Assembly (NCBI GenBank): GCA_963803375.1
Contig: CAWDMB010000013.1
Coordinates: 62,001-126,000 of the forward strand
From: JAOPZW01 sp963803375
Lineage (GTDB): Bacteria > Actinomycetota > Thermoleophilia > Solirubrobacterales > Solirubrobacteraceae
Length of the DNA: 64,000 bases
Direction: 5' to 3'
Translations under genes and position numbers: made by a program
Notes under the pieces: generated by a model
Told to the model about the DNA's origin: nothing
Database searches by the model: none
The model's input: only the letters and a program-made list of their open reading frames with translations
Part shown: positions 46,764-55,642 of the stretch, piece after piece
How positions within the stretch are numbered: the first letter of the stretch is position 1
How the letters are laid out: each line of letters starts with the position of its first letter

Positions 46764-48565
46764 GCCGCGCCGCCGGCTTCGTCTTCGCCGCGCTCGTGCT
46801 CGCGACGCTCGGCGGCGTCCTGGGCGCCGGGCGGCTCGGGCGCTCGCCGAACGCGCTCGAGGCGGTGCGCGCCCCCGATCGCTTCTCGCCCAACGCGGAC
46901 GGGCGCCTGGACGCCGCGCCGGTGAGCCTGCGCGTGGCCCGCAGCGACGACGTCCGGCTCAGCGTCCTGAACGCGGCGGGCGACGAGGTGCGGGTCCTCG
47001 ATGCGCGGCGGGCGCTGCGCGCCGGCGAGCTGGGGCGCTTCACGTGGGACGGTCGCGCGGGCACGGGCGCCGTCGCCCCCGACGGCCGCTACCGCCTGCG
47101 CGTGGTCCTGCGCCGCGAGGGCCGGAGCCTGATCGGCGCCCTGCCGACGCGCCTGGACACGACGCCCCCCCGGCCGCGCGTCGATTGGATCGGCCCGTAC
47201 GGGGCGCGCGGGCCGGAGATCCTGCCGCTGCCGGGCGGGCGACCCGCGGAGGTGCACCTGCGTACGGCGGGCCGTCCGGTCGTGCGGGTCTTCGCGATGG
47301 CCCCCGGCCTGCCGCGGGCGGTGCTCGCGCGGCGGCTGGCGCCCGGCGCGACGACGTGGTCGTGGGACGGCCGCGACGGCCGCGGTCGCGCGGTCCGCGC
47401 GGGCACCTACCTCGTCGGCGTCGAGACCCTCGACCGCGCCGGCAACCTCGGCGCCTCGCCCGAGCTCGGGCGCGACGGCCTGCCGGTCACGACCTACGGC
47501 ACGCCGCTGCCGGGCGGCGGCGGCGTCACCGTGCGCGACCTCGCGATCCAGCCGCCCTCCGTGCCGGTGGCGCCGGGTGCGGTCGCCGCGGTCGGCATCG
47601 ACGCGCGCCGGCGCGCCTACAACTGGACGCTCCGGCGCGCCGGTACCTCGAGGGCGCTGCGCAAGGGACACACACGAACCCCGGTGCTGCGGGTGCGGGT
47701 GCCGGCGGGAGCCGGGCTCTACGAGCTCTCGGCGCGCTCGCGCGCGGGCGCCGCCAGCGTGCCGCTGGCGGTCCGCGCCCGCGTCCACCGGCCGGTCCTC
47801 GTCGTCCTGCCCGTCATGACCTGGCAGGGGCGCAACGCGGTCGATGACGACGGCGACGGGCTGCCCAATCTCCTTGCCGGCGGGTTGCCCGCGCGCGCCG
47901 ACCGGGTCTTCGCCGGTCCGGCGGCCGGGGTGGCCCAGCGGGACGTCCCGCTGCTGGCGTGGCTGGACCGCACGCGGCGCAGCTACGACGTGACCACCGA
48001 CGTCGCGCTCGCGCGCGGGGAGGGCCCGCGGCTGGAGGGCCACACGGGCGTCGTGCTGCCCTCCGACGCGCGGTGGCTGCCGCGTCCGACGCTGCTCGCG
48101 CTGCGCCGCTTCGCGGAGGCGGGCGGCACGGTGGCGTCGTTCGGCGTCGACGCGCTGCGCCGCCAGGTGACGCTCACCCCCGAGGGCGTGCTGGCCGACC
48201 CGACGCCGGCCGCGGCGACCGACGCGCTTGGCGCGACGCTGCGCCCCGTCGCGCGCGTGACGCCTCGGGCGCGCCTCGTCGAGGCCTCCGACCAGATCCA
48301 GCTCTTCGCGGGCACGACGGGCGCGTTCACGGGCTTCGCCACGCTGCAGGAGCTCAACGCGCCCGGTCCGCGCGACCGGGTGCTCGCGGCCGCTGTCACC
48401 GAGCGCCCGCAGACCGGACGCGCCGTCATCAGCGCCACGCGGGTCGGCAAGGGCGTCGTGCTGCGCTTCCCGCTGCCCGAGCTGCCGGCGCGGCTCACGG
48501 GCCGCTCGGCCGACCCGCAGGTCGTCGCACTCCTGGAACGGACATGGACGCTGCTCTCGCACTGA
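46760..48565 (+). CDS. Secreted protein with FlgD-like Ig repeats and a class I amidotransferase-like domain
   Basis: A 601-residue protein. An N-terminal hydrophobic signal/anchor (about 5-25) precedes two FlgD-type Ig modules: FSPNADGRLDAAPVSLRV to WDGRAGTGAVAPDGRYRLRV (about 35-115), and WSWDGRDGRGRAVRAGTYLVGVE (about 195-225). The C-terminal half has VVLPVMTWQGRNAVDDDGDG, GVVLPSDARWLPRPTLLALRRFAEAGGTV and GKGVVLRFPLPEL, resembling the glutamine-amidotransferase-like fold of N,N-dimethylformamidase-type proteins. It is probably a cell-surface protein of the polysaccharide locus; its activity is not known. It overlaps the next gene by 22 bases. Confidence 0.65.
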   Translation: MSRAAGFVFAALVLATLGGVLGAGRLGRSPNALEAVRAPDRFSPNADGRLDAAPVSLRVARSDDVRLSVLNAAGDEVRVLDARRALRAGELGRFTWDGRAGTGAVAPDGRYRLRVVLRREGRSLIGALPTRLDTTPPRPRVDWIGPYGARGPEILPLPGGRPAEVHLRTAGRPVVRVFAMAPGLPRAVLARRLAPGATTWSWDGRDGRGRAVRAGTYLVGVETLDRAGNLGASPELGRDGLPVTTYGTPLPGGGGVTVRDLAIQPPSVPVAPGAVAAVGIDARRRAYNWTLRRAGTSRALRKGHTRTPVLRVRVPAGAGLYELSARSRAGAASVPLAVRARVHRPVLVVLPVMTWQGRNAVDDDGDGLPNLLAGGLPARADRVFAGPAAGVAQRDVPLLAWLDRTRRSYDVTTDVALARGEGPRLEGHTGVVLPSDARWLPRPTLLALRRFAEAGGTVASFGVDALRRQVTLTPEGVLADPTPAAATDALGATLRPVARVTPRARLVEASDQIQLFAGTTGAFTGFATLQELNAPGPRDRVLAAAVTERPQTGRAVISATRVGKGVVLRFPLPELPARLTGRSADPQVVALLERTWTLLSH

Positions 48566-50028
48566 TCCTCGCGGCCCCCGCGGTCGCCGCCCTCGCCGCG
48601 CCCTCGCCGCGGATCCGCGCGTGGGCGATGCTCGCCGCGCTCGTCCTCGTCGCGGTGCTCGTGCCCGCCCGTGTGCTCGAGGGCGCCGACGCGCGCTGGC
48701 TGCGCGAGCATCCGGCGCTCGCGGCCGCCGCCGCGACCGCCGCGCTCGCGCTCGCGCTCGCGCTGGCCCGCGTCTTCGCCCGCCGCCCGGAGTGGCTCGC
48801 GGTCGCCGCGGTCGCGCTGGTGCCGTTCCGCCTCCCGATCGCCTCGGGCCACGGGATGGCGCCGATCCTCGCCCCGCTGCTCGTGGTCGTCGCCGCCGGG
48901 ACACTCGCCTACGCGGCGCCGCGCCTCGGTCCCGAGTCCGACGCCGGCTCCGAACGGGCGCCCGGCGCCCTCGACCGCGTCCTCGCCGCGGTGCTCGGGC
49001 TCTTCGCCGTCCAGGCCGCGTACGCGGCAAACGCCGATCCTGCGCTCGCCGTGCTCGTCCTGGCGCTCGTGCCCTTCGCGCTGCTCTTCGTCCTGCTGAG
49101 CCGGCTGGCCTGGACGCGGCGGCTGGCGCGCGACTGCCTTGCCGCGCTCGCCGCCGTCGCGGTCGTGCTCGTGGGCGTTGCAGCGCTGGAGGCGCTCGTC
49201 CGCGTCCGCATCGTCGACCCCGAGATCGTGGCGGCGACGCGCTTCGACACGGTCGCCCGCGCCGGATCGGCCTTCTTCGACCCGGCCCTGTTCGGCCGTC
49301 ACCTCGCCGTCGTCGCGGTGCTCGTCGCCGCCTGGCTGCTCTGGACCCCGCGGCCACGCGAGGTCGCCGTTGGCGGCGCCGTGCTCGTCGTACTCTGGGG
49401 CGGTCTCGCGCTCGCGGTGTCCGAGACGAGCTTCGCGGCGCTGCTCGCCGGCCTGGCCGTGCTCGCCGCGCTGCGCTTCGGCGTGCGGCGCACCGCGCTC
49501 GTGGTCGTGCCGGCCGTCGTCGTCGTCGCGGGCGTGGCGCTCGCGGCGCCGTCGCGCGACGCCGTCGGCCTCGACCGCGTGGCCGACGTCGCGCGTCATC
49601 GTGCCGAGGGCCTGCGCGCCGGCGCCGAGATCTTCGCCGCCCGGCCCGTGACGGGGGCCGGCTCGGGCACGTTCGCTCGCGAGCTGCGCGCGCGCGAGGG
49701 CGTGTCCTGGCCGACGGCGCTCGCCGCGTCGGGCACGACGCCGGTCGCGATCGGCGCCGAGCAGGGCGTTCTCGGGATCGCCGCCTACCTCGCGCTCCTG
49801 GCCACCGCCGGGTGGGCGCTGCTGCTGCGCGAGGCCCGCGCGGGGCCGCTGCGGGCGGGGATCGCCGCCGCCTTCGCGGTGCTCGTCGCCCACTCGCTCG
49901 CCCGCGGCGCCTTCCTCGAGGACCCGATGACCTGGGCGGTGCTGGCGATTGCCGCGGCACTCGCGGTCGCGCCCGTGCGGGCGCCGGCCCTTGCTCGCGC
50001 GCGGGCGCCCGAGCCCGTCCACGCCTAG
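48544..50028 (+). CDS. O-antigen ligase/polymerase-like polytopic membrane protein
   Basis: A 494-residue protein with about 12 Ala/Leu/Val-rich membrane helices and one larger external loop near residues 335-400 (RHRAEGLRAGAEIFAARPVTGAGSGTFARELRAREG), in which the FxxxPVxGxGxGTF pattern matches the Wzy_C/WaaL family. Such proteins ligate or polymerise lipid-linked glycans outside the membrane. ATG at 48544 lies within the previous gene. It is convergent with, and overlaps by four bases, the small leftward gene ending at 50025. Confidence 0.78.
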   Translation: MDAALALILAAPAVAALAAPSPRIRAWAMLAALVLVAVLVPARVLEGADARWLREHPALAAAAATAALALALALARVFARRPEWLAVAAVALVPFRLPIASGHGMAPILAPLLVVVAAGTLAYAAPRLGPESDAGSERAPGALDRVLAAVLGLFAVQAAYAANADPALAVLVLALVPFALLFVLLSRLAWTRRLARDCLAALAAVAVVLVGVAALEALVRVRIVDPEIVAATRFDTVARAGSAFFDPALFGRHLAVVAVLVAAWLLWTPRPREVAVGGAVLVVLWGGLALAVSETSFAALLAGLAVLAALRFGVRRTALVVVPAVVVVAGVALAAPSRDAVGLDRVADVARHRAEGLRAGAEIFAARPVTGAGSGTFARELRAREGVSWPTALAASGTTPVAIGAEQGVLGIAAYLALLATAGWALLLREARAGPLRAGIAAAFAVLVAHSLARGAFLEDPMTWAVLAIAAALAVAPVRAPALARARAPEPVHA

Positions 50029-50504
50029 GGCGGGCGCACGTCCACGCCGGCATCCTCCAGCCGCGCCCACAACGGCCCGAACTCGACGTCGGCGCCGGTC
50101 GCGACGAGTCGCGCGCGCTCGCCGGCGAGCCCGTGGAGCTCGCGCCCGCGCTCGTCGTCCTGGCCCCCGCCCGTGGGCCAGTACCACAGCTCGCTGCCTG
50201 CGCAGAGGCCGAGGACGACGCGCGCGAGCGGGTACTGCCGCGCCGCGTAGACGACGACCACGCGGGGCTCGCCGACCCGTCGTCGCAGGGTGCGGACGAG
50301 CCGGCCCGCCTGGCGCGCCGAGAGTCCGTCGACGACGGTCTCGGGCAGCCGCGCGAGCGCCGCGTACGAGATGCGCGGGGGGTCGACGGCGACCACGCCG
50401 CGGGCGCGCCCGAGGCGCTCGACGACCTCGCGCAGGGGGAAGTCCTCCAGTGCGACGGGGAGGAGCAGCACGCAGACCGGATCGCGCGGCTGAGTCGGGC
50501 CCAC
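50025..50504 (-). CDS. Hypothetical protein in polysaccharide locus
   Basis: A 159-residue protein not recognised. It contains VCVLLLPVALEDFPLREVVERLGRARGVVAVDPP and RVVVVYAARQYPLARVVLGLCAGSELWYWP, alternating strands and helices that suggest a Rossmann-like fold, perhaps part of a glycosyltransferase N-terminal domain. It is the only leftward gene in the locus and is convergent with the O-antigen ligase-like gene. Frame and codon use look genuine on position, but the evidence is modest. Confidence 0.5.
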   Translation of the reverse strand: MGPTQPRDPVCVLLLPVALEDFPLREVVERLGRARGVVAVDPPRISYAALARLPETVVDGLSARQAGRLVRTLRRRVGEPRVVVVYAARQYPLARVVLGLCAGSELWYWPTGGGQDDERGRELHGLAGERARLVATGADVEFGPLWARLEDAGVDVRPP

Positions 50505-50575
50505 GGCGTCCAGGCTACGGCGGCGCGCTCGTCCCGCGCGACCCGCGGAGCCTCGATGGCGGAGAATCGCGCACC

Positions 50576-51694
50576 GTGAAGGTCTCGAAGGTCATGTTCG
50601 CCGGCGCCGCCGGGCTGCTCGCCTACGCGCAGGCCGGCTACCCGCTGCTGCTCGCGGCGCTCGCCCGGGCGCGGCCCCCGCGCCCCCCCGCGCGCGCCGC
50701 CCCCGCGCCGGGCGAGGAACCGCTCGTCTCGCTCGTCGTCGCCGCCCACCGCGAGGCCGAGGTCATCGCCGCGAAGGTCGCCGACGCGCGCGCGCTCGAG
50801 TGGCCCGCGGGGCGCCTCGAGGTCATCGTCGCCTGCGACGGCTCCCCGGACGACACGCCGGCGCGCGCCCGCGCCGCCGGCGCCGACGTCGTGCTCGAGC
50901 TGCCGCGGGGCGGCAAGGTCCGGGCCCAGGACGCGGCCGTCGCCGTCGCGCGCGGAGAGCTGCTGGCCTTCTCGGACGCCAACGTGCGGTGGGAGCCCGA
51001 CGCGCTCCGGGCGCTGGTCGCGCGCTTCGCCGACCGGCGCGTCGGCTACGTCTGCGGGCAGGTGCGCTTCACCGGCGCCGGCGGCACCAACCAGGAGGGC
51101 CTGTACTGGCGCTACGAGATGGCGATCCGCACGCTCGAGTCGCGCCTGGCCTCGGTCACCGGCGGCAACGGCGCGATCTACGCCGTCCGCCCCGAGGCCT
51201 ACCTGCACGTCGATCCGGTCGTCAGCCACGACCTCTCGCTGCCCTTCGCGCTCGTCAAGCGCGGCTGGACCGCGGCCTACGAGCCCGAGGCCCGCGGGCA
51301 GGAGAAGATGGTCCCCAGCCTCGAGGGCGAGCTCGCCCGCAAGCGGCGGATGATGAGCCACGCCTGGCCGATCGTCCTGCGCGGCGGCCTGCTCGACCCC
51401 CGCGGCTATCCGCCGCTCTACGCGCTCATGGTCGGCTCGCACCGGCTTCTGCGCTACGCCGCCCCGTTCCTGCACGCGGTCGCCCTGCTCGCCGGCCTGC
51501 GGGCCTCGCGCGCCGCGACGGTGGCGCAGGTCGGCCTCCTCGCGGCGGCCGCCGCCGGCGGCCGCGTCCGCGCGCGACCGCTGCTGGTGGCGCGCTACTA
51601 CGTGCTCACGAACGTGGCGGTCGCCGCCGGCCTCTGGGACCACCTGCGCCACGGCACGCCGGCCGGCTGGACGCCGCCGGAGGGCACGCGCTGA
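50576..51694 (+). CDS. Glycosyltransferase family 2, membrane-associated
   Basis: A 372-residue GT-A enzyme: PLVSLVVAAHREAEVIAAKV, VIVACDGSPDDTPARA, VARGELLAFSDANVRWEPDALRA (the DxD equivalent is DAN), SVTGGNGAIYAVRP and the ED/QxxRW-like KRRMMSHAW region. One N-terminal and about two C-terminal hydrophobic segments anchor it. It adds a sugar to a lipid-linked chain or polymer. GTG at 50576 follows GGAGAAT. Its stop overlaps the sugar transferase start (TGATG). Confidence 0.85.
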   Translation: MKVSKVMFAGAAGLLAYAQAGYPLLLAALARARPPRPPARAAPAPGEEPLVSLVVAAHREAEVIAAKVADARALEWPAGRLEVIVACDGSPDDTPARARAAGADVVLELPRGGKVRAQDAAVAVARGELLAFSDANVRWEPDALRALVARFADRRVGYVCGQVRFTGAGGTNQEGLYWRYEMAIRTLESRLASVTGGNGAIYAVRPEAYLHVDPVVSHDLSLPFALVKRGWTAAYEPEARGQEKMVPSLEGELARKRRMMSHAWPIVLRGGLLDPRGYPPLYALMVGSHRLLRYAAPFLHAVALLAGLRASRAATVAQVGLLAAAAAGGRVRARPLLVARYYVLTNVAVAAGLWDHLRHGTPAGWTPPEGTR

Positions 51695-52293
51695 TGGGCC
51701 GCCGGCTCTTCGACGCCGTGGTCGCGGGCACCGCGCTCGCGGCGACCTCGCCGCTGCTGCTCGCCGCAATCCTCGCCATCCGCCTCGAGTCGCCCGGGAG
51801 CCCGATCTACCGCCAGCGCCGGGCCGGCCGCGCCGGCGAGCCGTTCGACGTCTTCAAGCTGCGGACGATGGTCACGGGCGCCGAGCACCAGGGGCGCGGG
51901 CTGGCCGTCAGCGAAGGCGACACGCGCATCACGCGCGTCGGGCGCCTGCTGCGGCGGACGTCGCTCGACGAGCTCCCGAACCTGTTCAACGTGCTGCGCG
52001 GCGAGATGTCGATCGTCGGGCCCCGGCCGACGGTCCCGGTGCAGGTCGATCGCTACACCGAGCGCCAGCGCGGCCGGCTGGCGGTCAAGCCGGGCATCAC
52101 GGGCTGGGCGCAGATCCACGGCCGCACGCAGCTGCCGTGGGACGAGCGCATCGAGCTCGACCTCTGGTACATCGAGCACCGCTCCTGGCGGCTGGACCTC
52201 GAGATCCTCCGACGGACCACGCAGATGGTCCTCACCGGCCATGGGCTCTACCGCGGCGACGCTCCCGCGTGGCGCGACCGAGCAAATCGGTGA
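51694..52293 (+). CDS. Bacterial sugar transferase (initiating phosphoglycosyltransferase, short form)
   Basis: A 199-residue monotopic PGT: RRLFDAVVAGTALAATSPLLLAA re-entrant helix, PIYRQRRAGRAGEPFDVFKLRTM with basic residues, RTSLDELPNLFNVLRGEMSIVGPRP (the catalytic Asp-Glu dyad in LDELPN) and WAQIHGRTQLPW. It transfers a sugar phosphate from a nucleotide sugar to undecaprenyl phosphate. A second, longer initiating transferase lies at 61939. An 18-base palindrome overlaps its stop codon. Confidence 0.9.
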   Translation: MGRRLFDAVVAGTALAATSPLLLAAILAIRLESPGSPIYRQRRAGRAGEPFDVFKLRTMVTGAEHQGRGLAVSEGDTRITRVGRLLRRTSLDELPNLFNVLRGEMSIVGPRPTVPVQVDRYTERQRGRLAVKPGITGWAQIHGRTQLPWDERIELDLWYIEHRSWRLDLEILRRTTQMVLTGHGLYRGDAPAWRDRANR

Positions 52294-52319
52294 CGCCTGC
52301 GTCACCTTTCCGCTAGGGT
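52289..52319 (+). promoter_or_regulatory. Palindromic operator candidate and -10 element upstream of SDR gene
   Basis: GGTGACGC-CT-GCGTCACC (52289-52306) is a perfect 8+8 palindrome with a 2-base centre, too tight for a good RNA hairpin and typical of a dimeric repressor operator. TAGGGT at 52314-52319 is a plausible -10, with GTGACG (52290-52295) 18 bases upstream as a -35 inside the palindrome. GAAGGAAGGA before the ATG at 52361 is the ribosome-binding site. Confidence 0.5.
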
Positions 52320-52360
52320 TCACAGCCCGTCGAACCCGCCGAAGGAAGGACCTCCGTCCC

Positions 52361-53248
52361 ATGGCCAAGCAGCCCCGCATCCTCGTCGGCGAGGTCGCCG
52401 CCGTCACCGGCGGCGCCCGTGGCATCGGCCGTGCAACCGCCGAGGCGCTCGTCCGCGAGGGCATGAAGGTGGCGATCGGCGACCTCGACGTCGCCCTCGC
52501 CGAGCGGACCGCCGCCGAGCTCGGCCCGGGCGTCGTCGCCCTCCCGCTCGACGTGACCCGGCGCGACTCGTTCGAGGCCTTCGCCGACGCCGTGGAGGAG
52601 CGTCTCGGGCCGCTCGACGTCCTCGTCAACAACGCCGGGATCATGCCGGTCGGGCGCTTCCTCGACGAGGACGACGCCACCGCGATCCGGATGGTGAACA
52701 TCAACCTCCACGGCGTCATCCACGGGATGAAGATCGTCCTGCCGCGGATGATCGCCCGCAACCGCGGCCACGTCGTCAACATCTCCTCGTCGGCGGGCAA
52801 GTACGGAGCGCCGGGCGGCGCAACGTACTCGGCCACCAAGCACGCCGTCATCGGCCTCACCGAGGCCGTGCGCGGCGAGCTGCGCCTCGAGCGCTCGGCG
52901 GTCGAGCTCAGCTACGTCATGCCCTACCTGGTCAACACCGAGCTGGGCGGCGGCACCGACGACGCGCGCGGCTTCAAGAAGCTCGAGCCCTCCGACGTCG
53001 CCGATGCGATCGTCCACGCGCTCAAGCACCGCGTCGTCGACGTCTACGTGCCGAAGCGCAGCCGGGCCACGGATCGCGTGACCGGCCTGCTGCCGCGCCG
53101 CGCAGCCGAGAGCGTCTACCACCTCCTCAAGGCCGACCGCGTTCTGATGGGCGCCGACCCGCGGGCGCGGGCCGCCTACGAGCTGCGCGCCGCGCACTCC
53201 GAGCCGGCGGTCGAGCCCGCCGACGAGACGCGTCACCTCACGCCCTGA
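52361..53248 (+). CDS. Short-chain dehydrogenase/reductase
   Basis: A 295-residue classical SDR: cofactor loop AAVTGGARGIGRATAEAL, NNAG motif in LDVLVNNAGIMPVGRFL, catalytic Ser in VVNISSSAGKYG and YSATK (YxxxK). GDLDVALAERTAAEL after the second strand favours an Asp-bearing NAD(H)-type pocket. The C-terminal 70 residues (KHRVVDVYVPKRSRATDRVTGLLPRR) are typical of SDRs of unknown substrate in actinobacteria. It is preceded by its own promoter and palindrome and ends convergent with the histidine kinase, overlapping by 16 bases. Confidence 0.88.
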   Translation: MAKQPRILVGEVAAVTGGARGIGRATAEALVREGMKVAIGDLDVALAERTAAELGPGVVALPLDVTRRDSFEAFADAVEERLGPLDVLVNNAGIMPVGRFLDEDDATAIRMVNINLHGVIHGMKIVLPRMIARNRGHVVNISSSAGKYGAPGGATYSATKHAVIGLTEAVRGELRLERSAVELSYVMPYLVNTELGGGTDDARGFKKLEPSDVADAIVHALKHRVVDVYVPKRSRATDRVTGLLPRRAAESVYHLLKADRVLMGADPRARAAYELRAAHSEPAVEPADETRHLTP

Positions 53249-55362
53249 GAGCGCGCGCGCTCGTCGCCGGCCCGCAGCGCGAGGCCGGCCTCCAGCAGCG
53301 CGTGTGCCGGCGAGGCGGCGCGGGCGAGCGACACGACGCCGACGGCCGCGCGCGTCCCGACCGGGCCGGCGGGCGTGACGACGCGCTCGCGCTCGGCCGC
53401 CGCGCGCAGGTCGGCCGCCGCGATCGCCGCGGCGGCGCCGTCCGCGTGGGCCAGGAGCGCGGCGACGTCGTGCTCGCCGACGTGCGCGACGACGTCGGTG
53501 TCGCGAAGGCGCCGGCGGACGGCCTCGATGATCCGATGCACCAGGCGCTCGGCGACCTCCGCTCCGTGACCACGGCGAACGTCCTCGAGGTCGGGGAGCG
53601 CGCAGCGCACGAGCGAGGCCTGCTCGCCGTAGCGCTCGCAGCGCAGGATCTGGTGGCGCACGGCGCGGTCGAAGGCCTCGCGTCCGGCGCCGCTCGCGGC
53701 GTCGGCTGCGGTCCGGTCCTCGTCGCCGGGACCGGCCGACAGCTGCCACAGCAAGAGTCCGCCCTCGTCCGTGGCGCCCACGAGCGAGGCGGCGACGCGC
53801 ACCCGCAGCCACGAGCCGTCCGCGCGCTGCAGCCGCCACTCACCGTGATCGACGGCCACGCGGCCCGCGACGAGCTCGCGTCGCCGCATCGCCTGGTCGG
53901 CGAGGTCGTCGGGGTGGACGACCTCGGGCGCGCAGCGGGCGAGCAGCTCGTCGGCGCCGAGCCCGAGCAGCGTGCACAGCGACGGGTTCACGCGGACGAA
54001 GCACCCGTCGCCCGTCATCAGTGCCATCGGCGTCGGGGCGGCGTCGAAGGCATGGCCGAGGCCGGCGACGATCGGCGCGGGGCCGGGATCGGCATGTCCG
54101 CGGGCCCCGAGCGCATCGAGCCGCGCGAGCAGCTCGTCCTCGGCGAACGGCTTGACGATGCAGTCGTCGGCGCCGGCCTCGGCGAGCGCACGGACGTCGG
54201 CCGCGGCGGCCGCCAGCGCGAGGATCGGGGCGCCGTCGCCACGCCGGCGCAGGGCCGACACCGTCTCGACGCCGGCGTCGGCGTCGACCAGCACGGCGTC
54301 GGGCGGCGACGCGGCGAGCATGCGGGCCGCCTCGAGCGCGCTCGCCGCCTGAGCGGGGCGGTGGCGCGGGCGCAGGAGCTCGCCGAGGTAGGCGCCGAGC
54401 TCGTCGTCGGTCGTCACGACGAGCGCGCGCGGGCGCCCGGCAGGGTCGGGCTCGCGCTCGCCGTGCCCGTTGCGCCGCGCGCCGGCCCGCAGCTCGGCGC
54501 GGAGCTCCTCGACGGTCGCGCGCTGGCGCTCGGCGATGCCGACGACAGCGGCGGGCCGTGCCCGCCGCCGCCCGGCGCCGCGCCGGCGCAGCGGCAGCTC
54601 CACGACGAAGAGGGCGCCGCCCTCGGGCGCGTCCCCGAGGGTCACGGTGCCGCCGTGCAGGGCGACCAGCTCGCGCACGATGGCGAGCCCCAGTCCGGTG
54701 CCCGAGGGTCGCGCCCCGGCTCCTGGGCCGCGCTCGAAGCGCTCGAAGACCTCCTCGCGCAGGCCGGCGGGCACGCCCGGGCCGCTGTCGGCCACCTCGA
54801 GGCGCAGACGCCGGCGCGCAGCGGCCAGGCCGACTCGCACGTGGCCCCCGGGCGGCGCGAACTTCAGCGCGTTGGCGACCAGGTTCGAGACCACGGACAC
54901 CAGCTTCTCCTCGTCGACCTCGGCTTCGAGGGCGAGCGGCGCGTCGAGCTCGAGGCGCTGTCGACGCATCTCGGCGACGCTCGCGAAGCCTTCGAGGATC
55001 TGGCCGACGAGGTCGGCGACGTCGACCGTCCGGGCCTGGAGCTCGAGATGCCCCGCGTCGAGCCGCGCCACCTGCAGGAGCTCCTCGACGCGCTTGAGCA
55101 GCACGTAGGCGTTGGCCCGGATGCGCTCCACGTCGTCGCTGCGCGGCCCATCCAGGCCGCCCGCAGCCAGCAACCGCCCGCAGAGCCCGAGCACGATCGA
55201 CAACGGGGTCTTGAGCTCGTGGCCGAGGGTCGACACCAGATCGCGCGGGGGGCCGTCGAGCTCGCGCGAACGCATGGCGAGCGCCCCGACCTGCAGGTCG
55301 CTACGCGCTCCGCCGCCGCCGCCGTCGCGCGATGGCCCACGCCCGGCCTTCGAACCGTCCAT
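53233..55362 (-). CDS. Hybrid sensor histidine kinase with receiver, PAS and degenerate GGDEF-like domains
   Basis: A 709-residue soluble protein. HisKA has VSTLGHELKTPLSIVLGL (phospho-His about 48); HATPase has VVSNLVANALKFAPPGGHV, VADSGPGVP and SGTGLGLAIVRELVALHGG. A receiver domain (about 310-425) has PPDAVLVDADAG, DDCIVKPFAEDEL; a PAS domain follows (about 435-560, DGCFVRVNPSLCTLLGLG); the C-terminal 140 residues resemble GGDEF but the signature is VGEHD, so no cyclase activity is expected. ATG at 55362 is chosen: the open frame further upstream to 55428 runs through an inverted repeat. No membrane helix. It is divergent from the LuxR regulator at 55800. Confidence 0.82.
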   Translation of the reverse strand: MDGSKAGRGPSRDGGGGGARSDLQVGALAMRSRELDGPPRDLVSTLGHELKTPLSIVLGLCGRLLAAGGLDGPRSDDVERIRANAYVLLKRVEELLQVARLDAGHLELQARTVDVADLVGQILEGFASVAEMRRQRLELDAPLALEAEVDEEKLVSVVSNLVANALKFAPPGGHVRVGLAAARRRLRLEVADSGPGVPAGLREEVFERFERGPGAGARPSGTGLGLAIVRELVALHGGTVTLGDAPEGGALFVVELPLRRRGAGRRRARPAAVVGIAERQRATVEELRAELRAGARRNGHGEREPDPAGRPRALVVTTDDELGAYLGELLRPRHRPAQAASALEAARMLAASPPDAVLVDADAGVETVSALRRRGDGAPILALAAAAADVRALAEAGADDCIVKPFAEDELLARLDALGARGHADPGPAPIVAGLGHAFDAAPTPMALMTGDGCFVRVNPSLCTLLGLGADELLARCAPEVVHPDDLADQAMRRRELVAGRVAVDHGEWRLQRADGSWLRVRVAASLVGATDEGGLLLWQLSAGPGDEDRTAADAASGAGREAFDRAVRHQILRCERYGEQASLVRCALPDLEDVRRGHGAEVAERLVHRIIEAVRRRLRDTDVVAHVGEHDVAALLAHADGAAAAIAAADLRAAAERERVVTPAGPVGTRAAVGVVSLARAASPAHALLEAGLALRAGDERARSQGVR

Positions 55363-55384
55363 CCCCCCGTTCGCCCCCAGACTC

Positions 55385-55423
55385 TCCGTGCCGTAATGGC
55401 TGTGACTATGTAAACGGCACGGA
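55385..55423 (-). promoter_or_regulatory. Inverted repeat upstream of hybrid histidine kinase
   Basis: TCCGTGCCGT (55385-55394) and its exact complement ACGGCACGGA (55414-55423) flank a relatively AT-rich 19-base spacer containing TTTACATAGTCAC on the kinase strand. It lies 23-61 bases upstream of the kinase start, as an operator flanking a promoter or a leader hairpin. Confidence 0.45.
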
Positions 55424-55642
55424 ACCACCTGAGCCTGGTGATCTTCCTACCCAATGTGCCCGGGCGCATCTGCCGTCCGTGCCGCCGCAGATCACCCGCC
55501 GGGGGCCGTGTGAGAGAGATAGCGTAGGCGGCTCGCACGGTTGCCTCGGCACGATGCCGCCTCGGCCGTGTGCCGCCGCGTTATGCGGCCGACGGCGGGT
55601 GTGCGACCGCGTAGCCGTCGTCACAGTCGCCAGCGCGGCCGC

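Noticed and set aside
46562..51769. A minus-strand open frame of 1735 codons across the polysaccharide genes
   Set aside because: It lies opposite five genes with clear motifs and consists of Arg/Pro/Ala-rich low-complexity sequence; long antisense frames are expected at this GC content.
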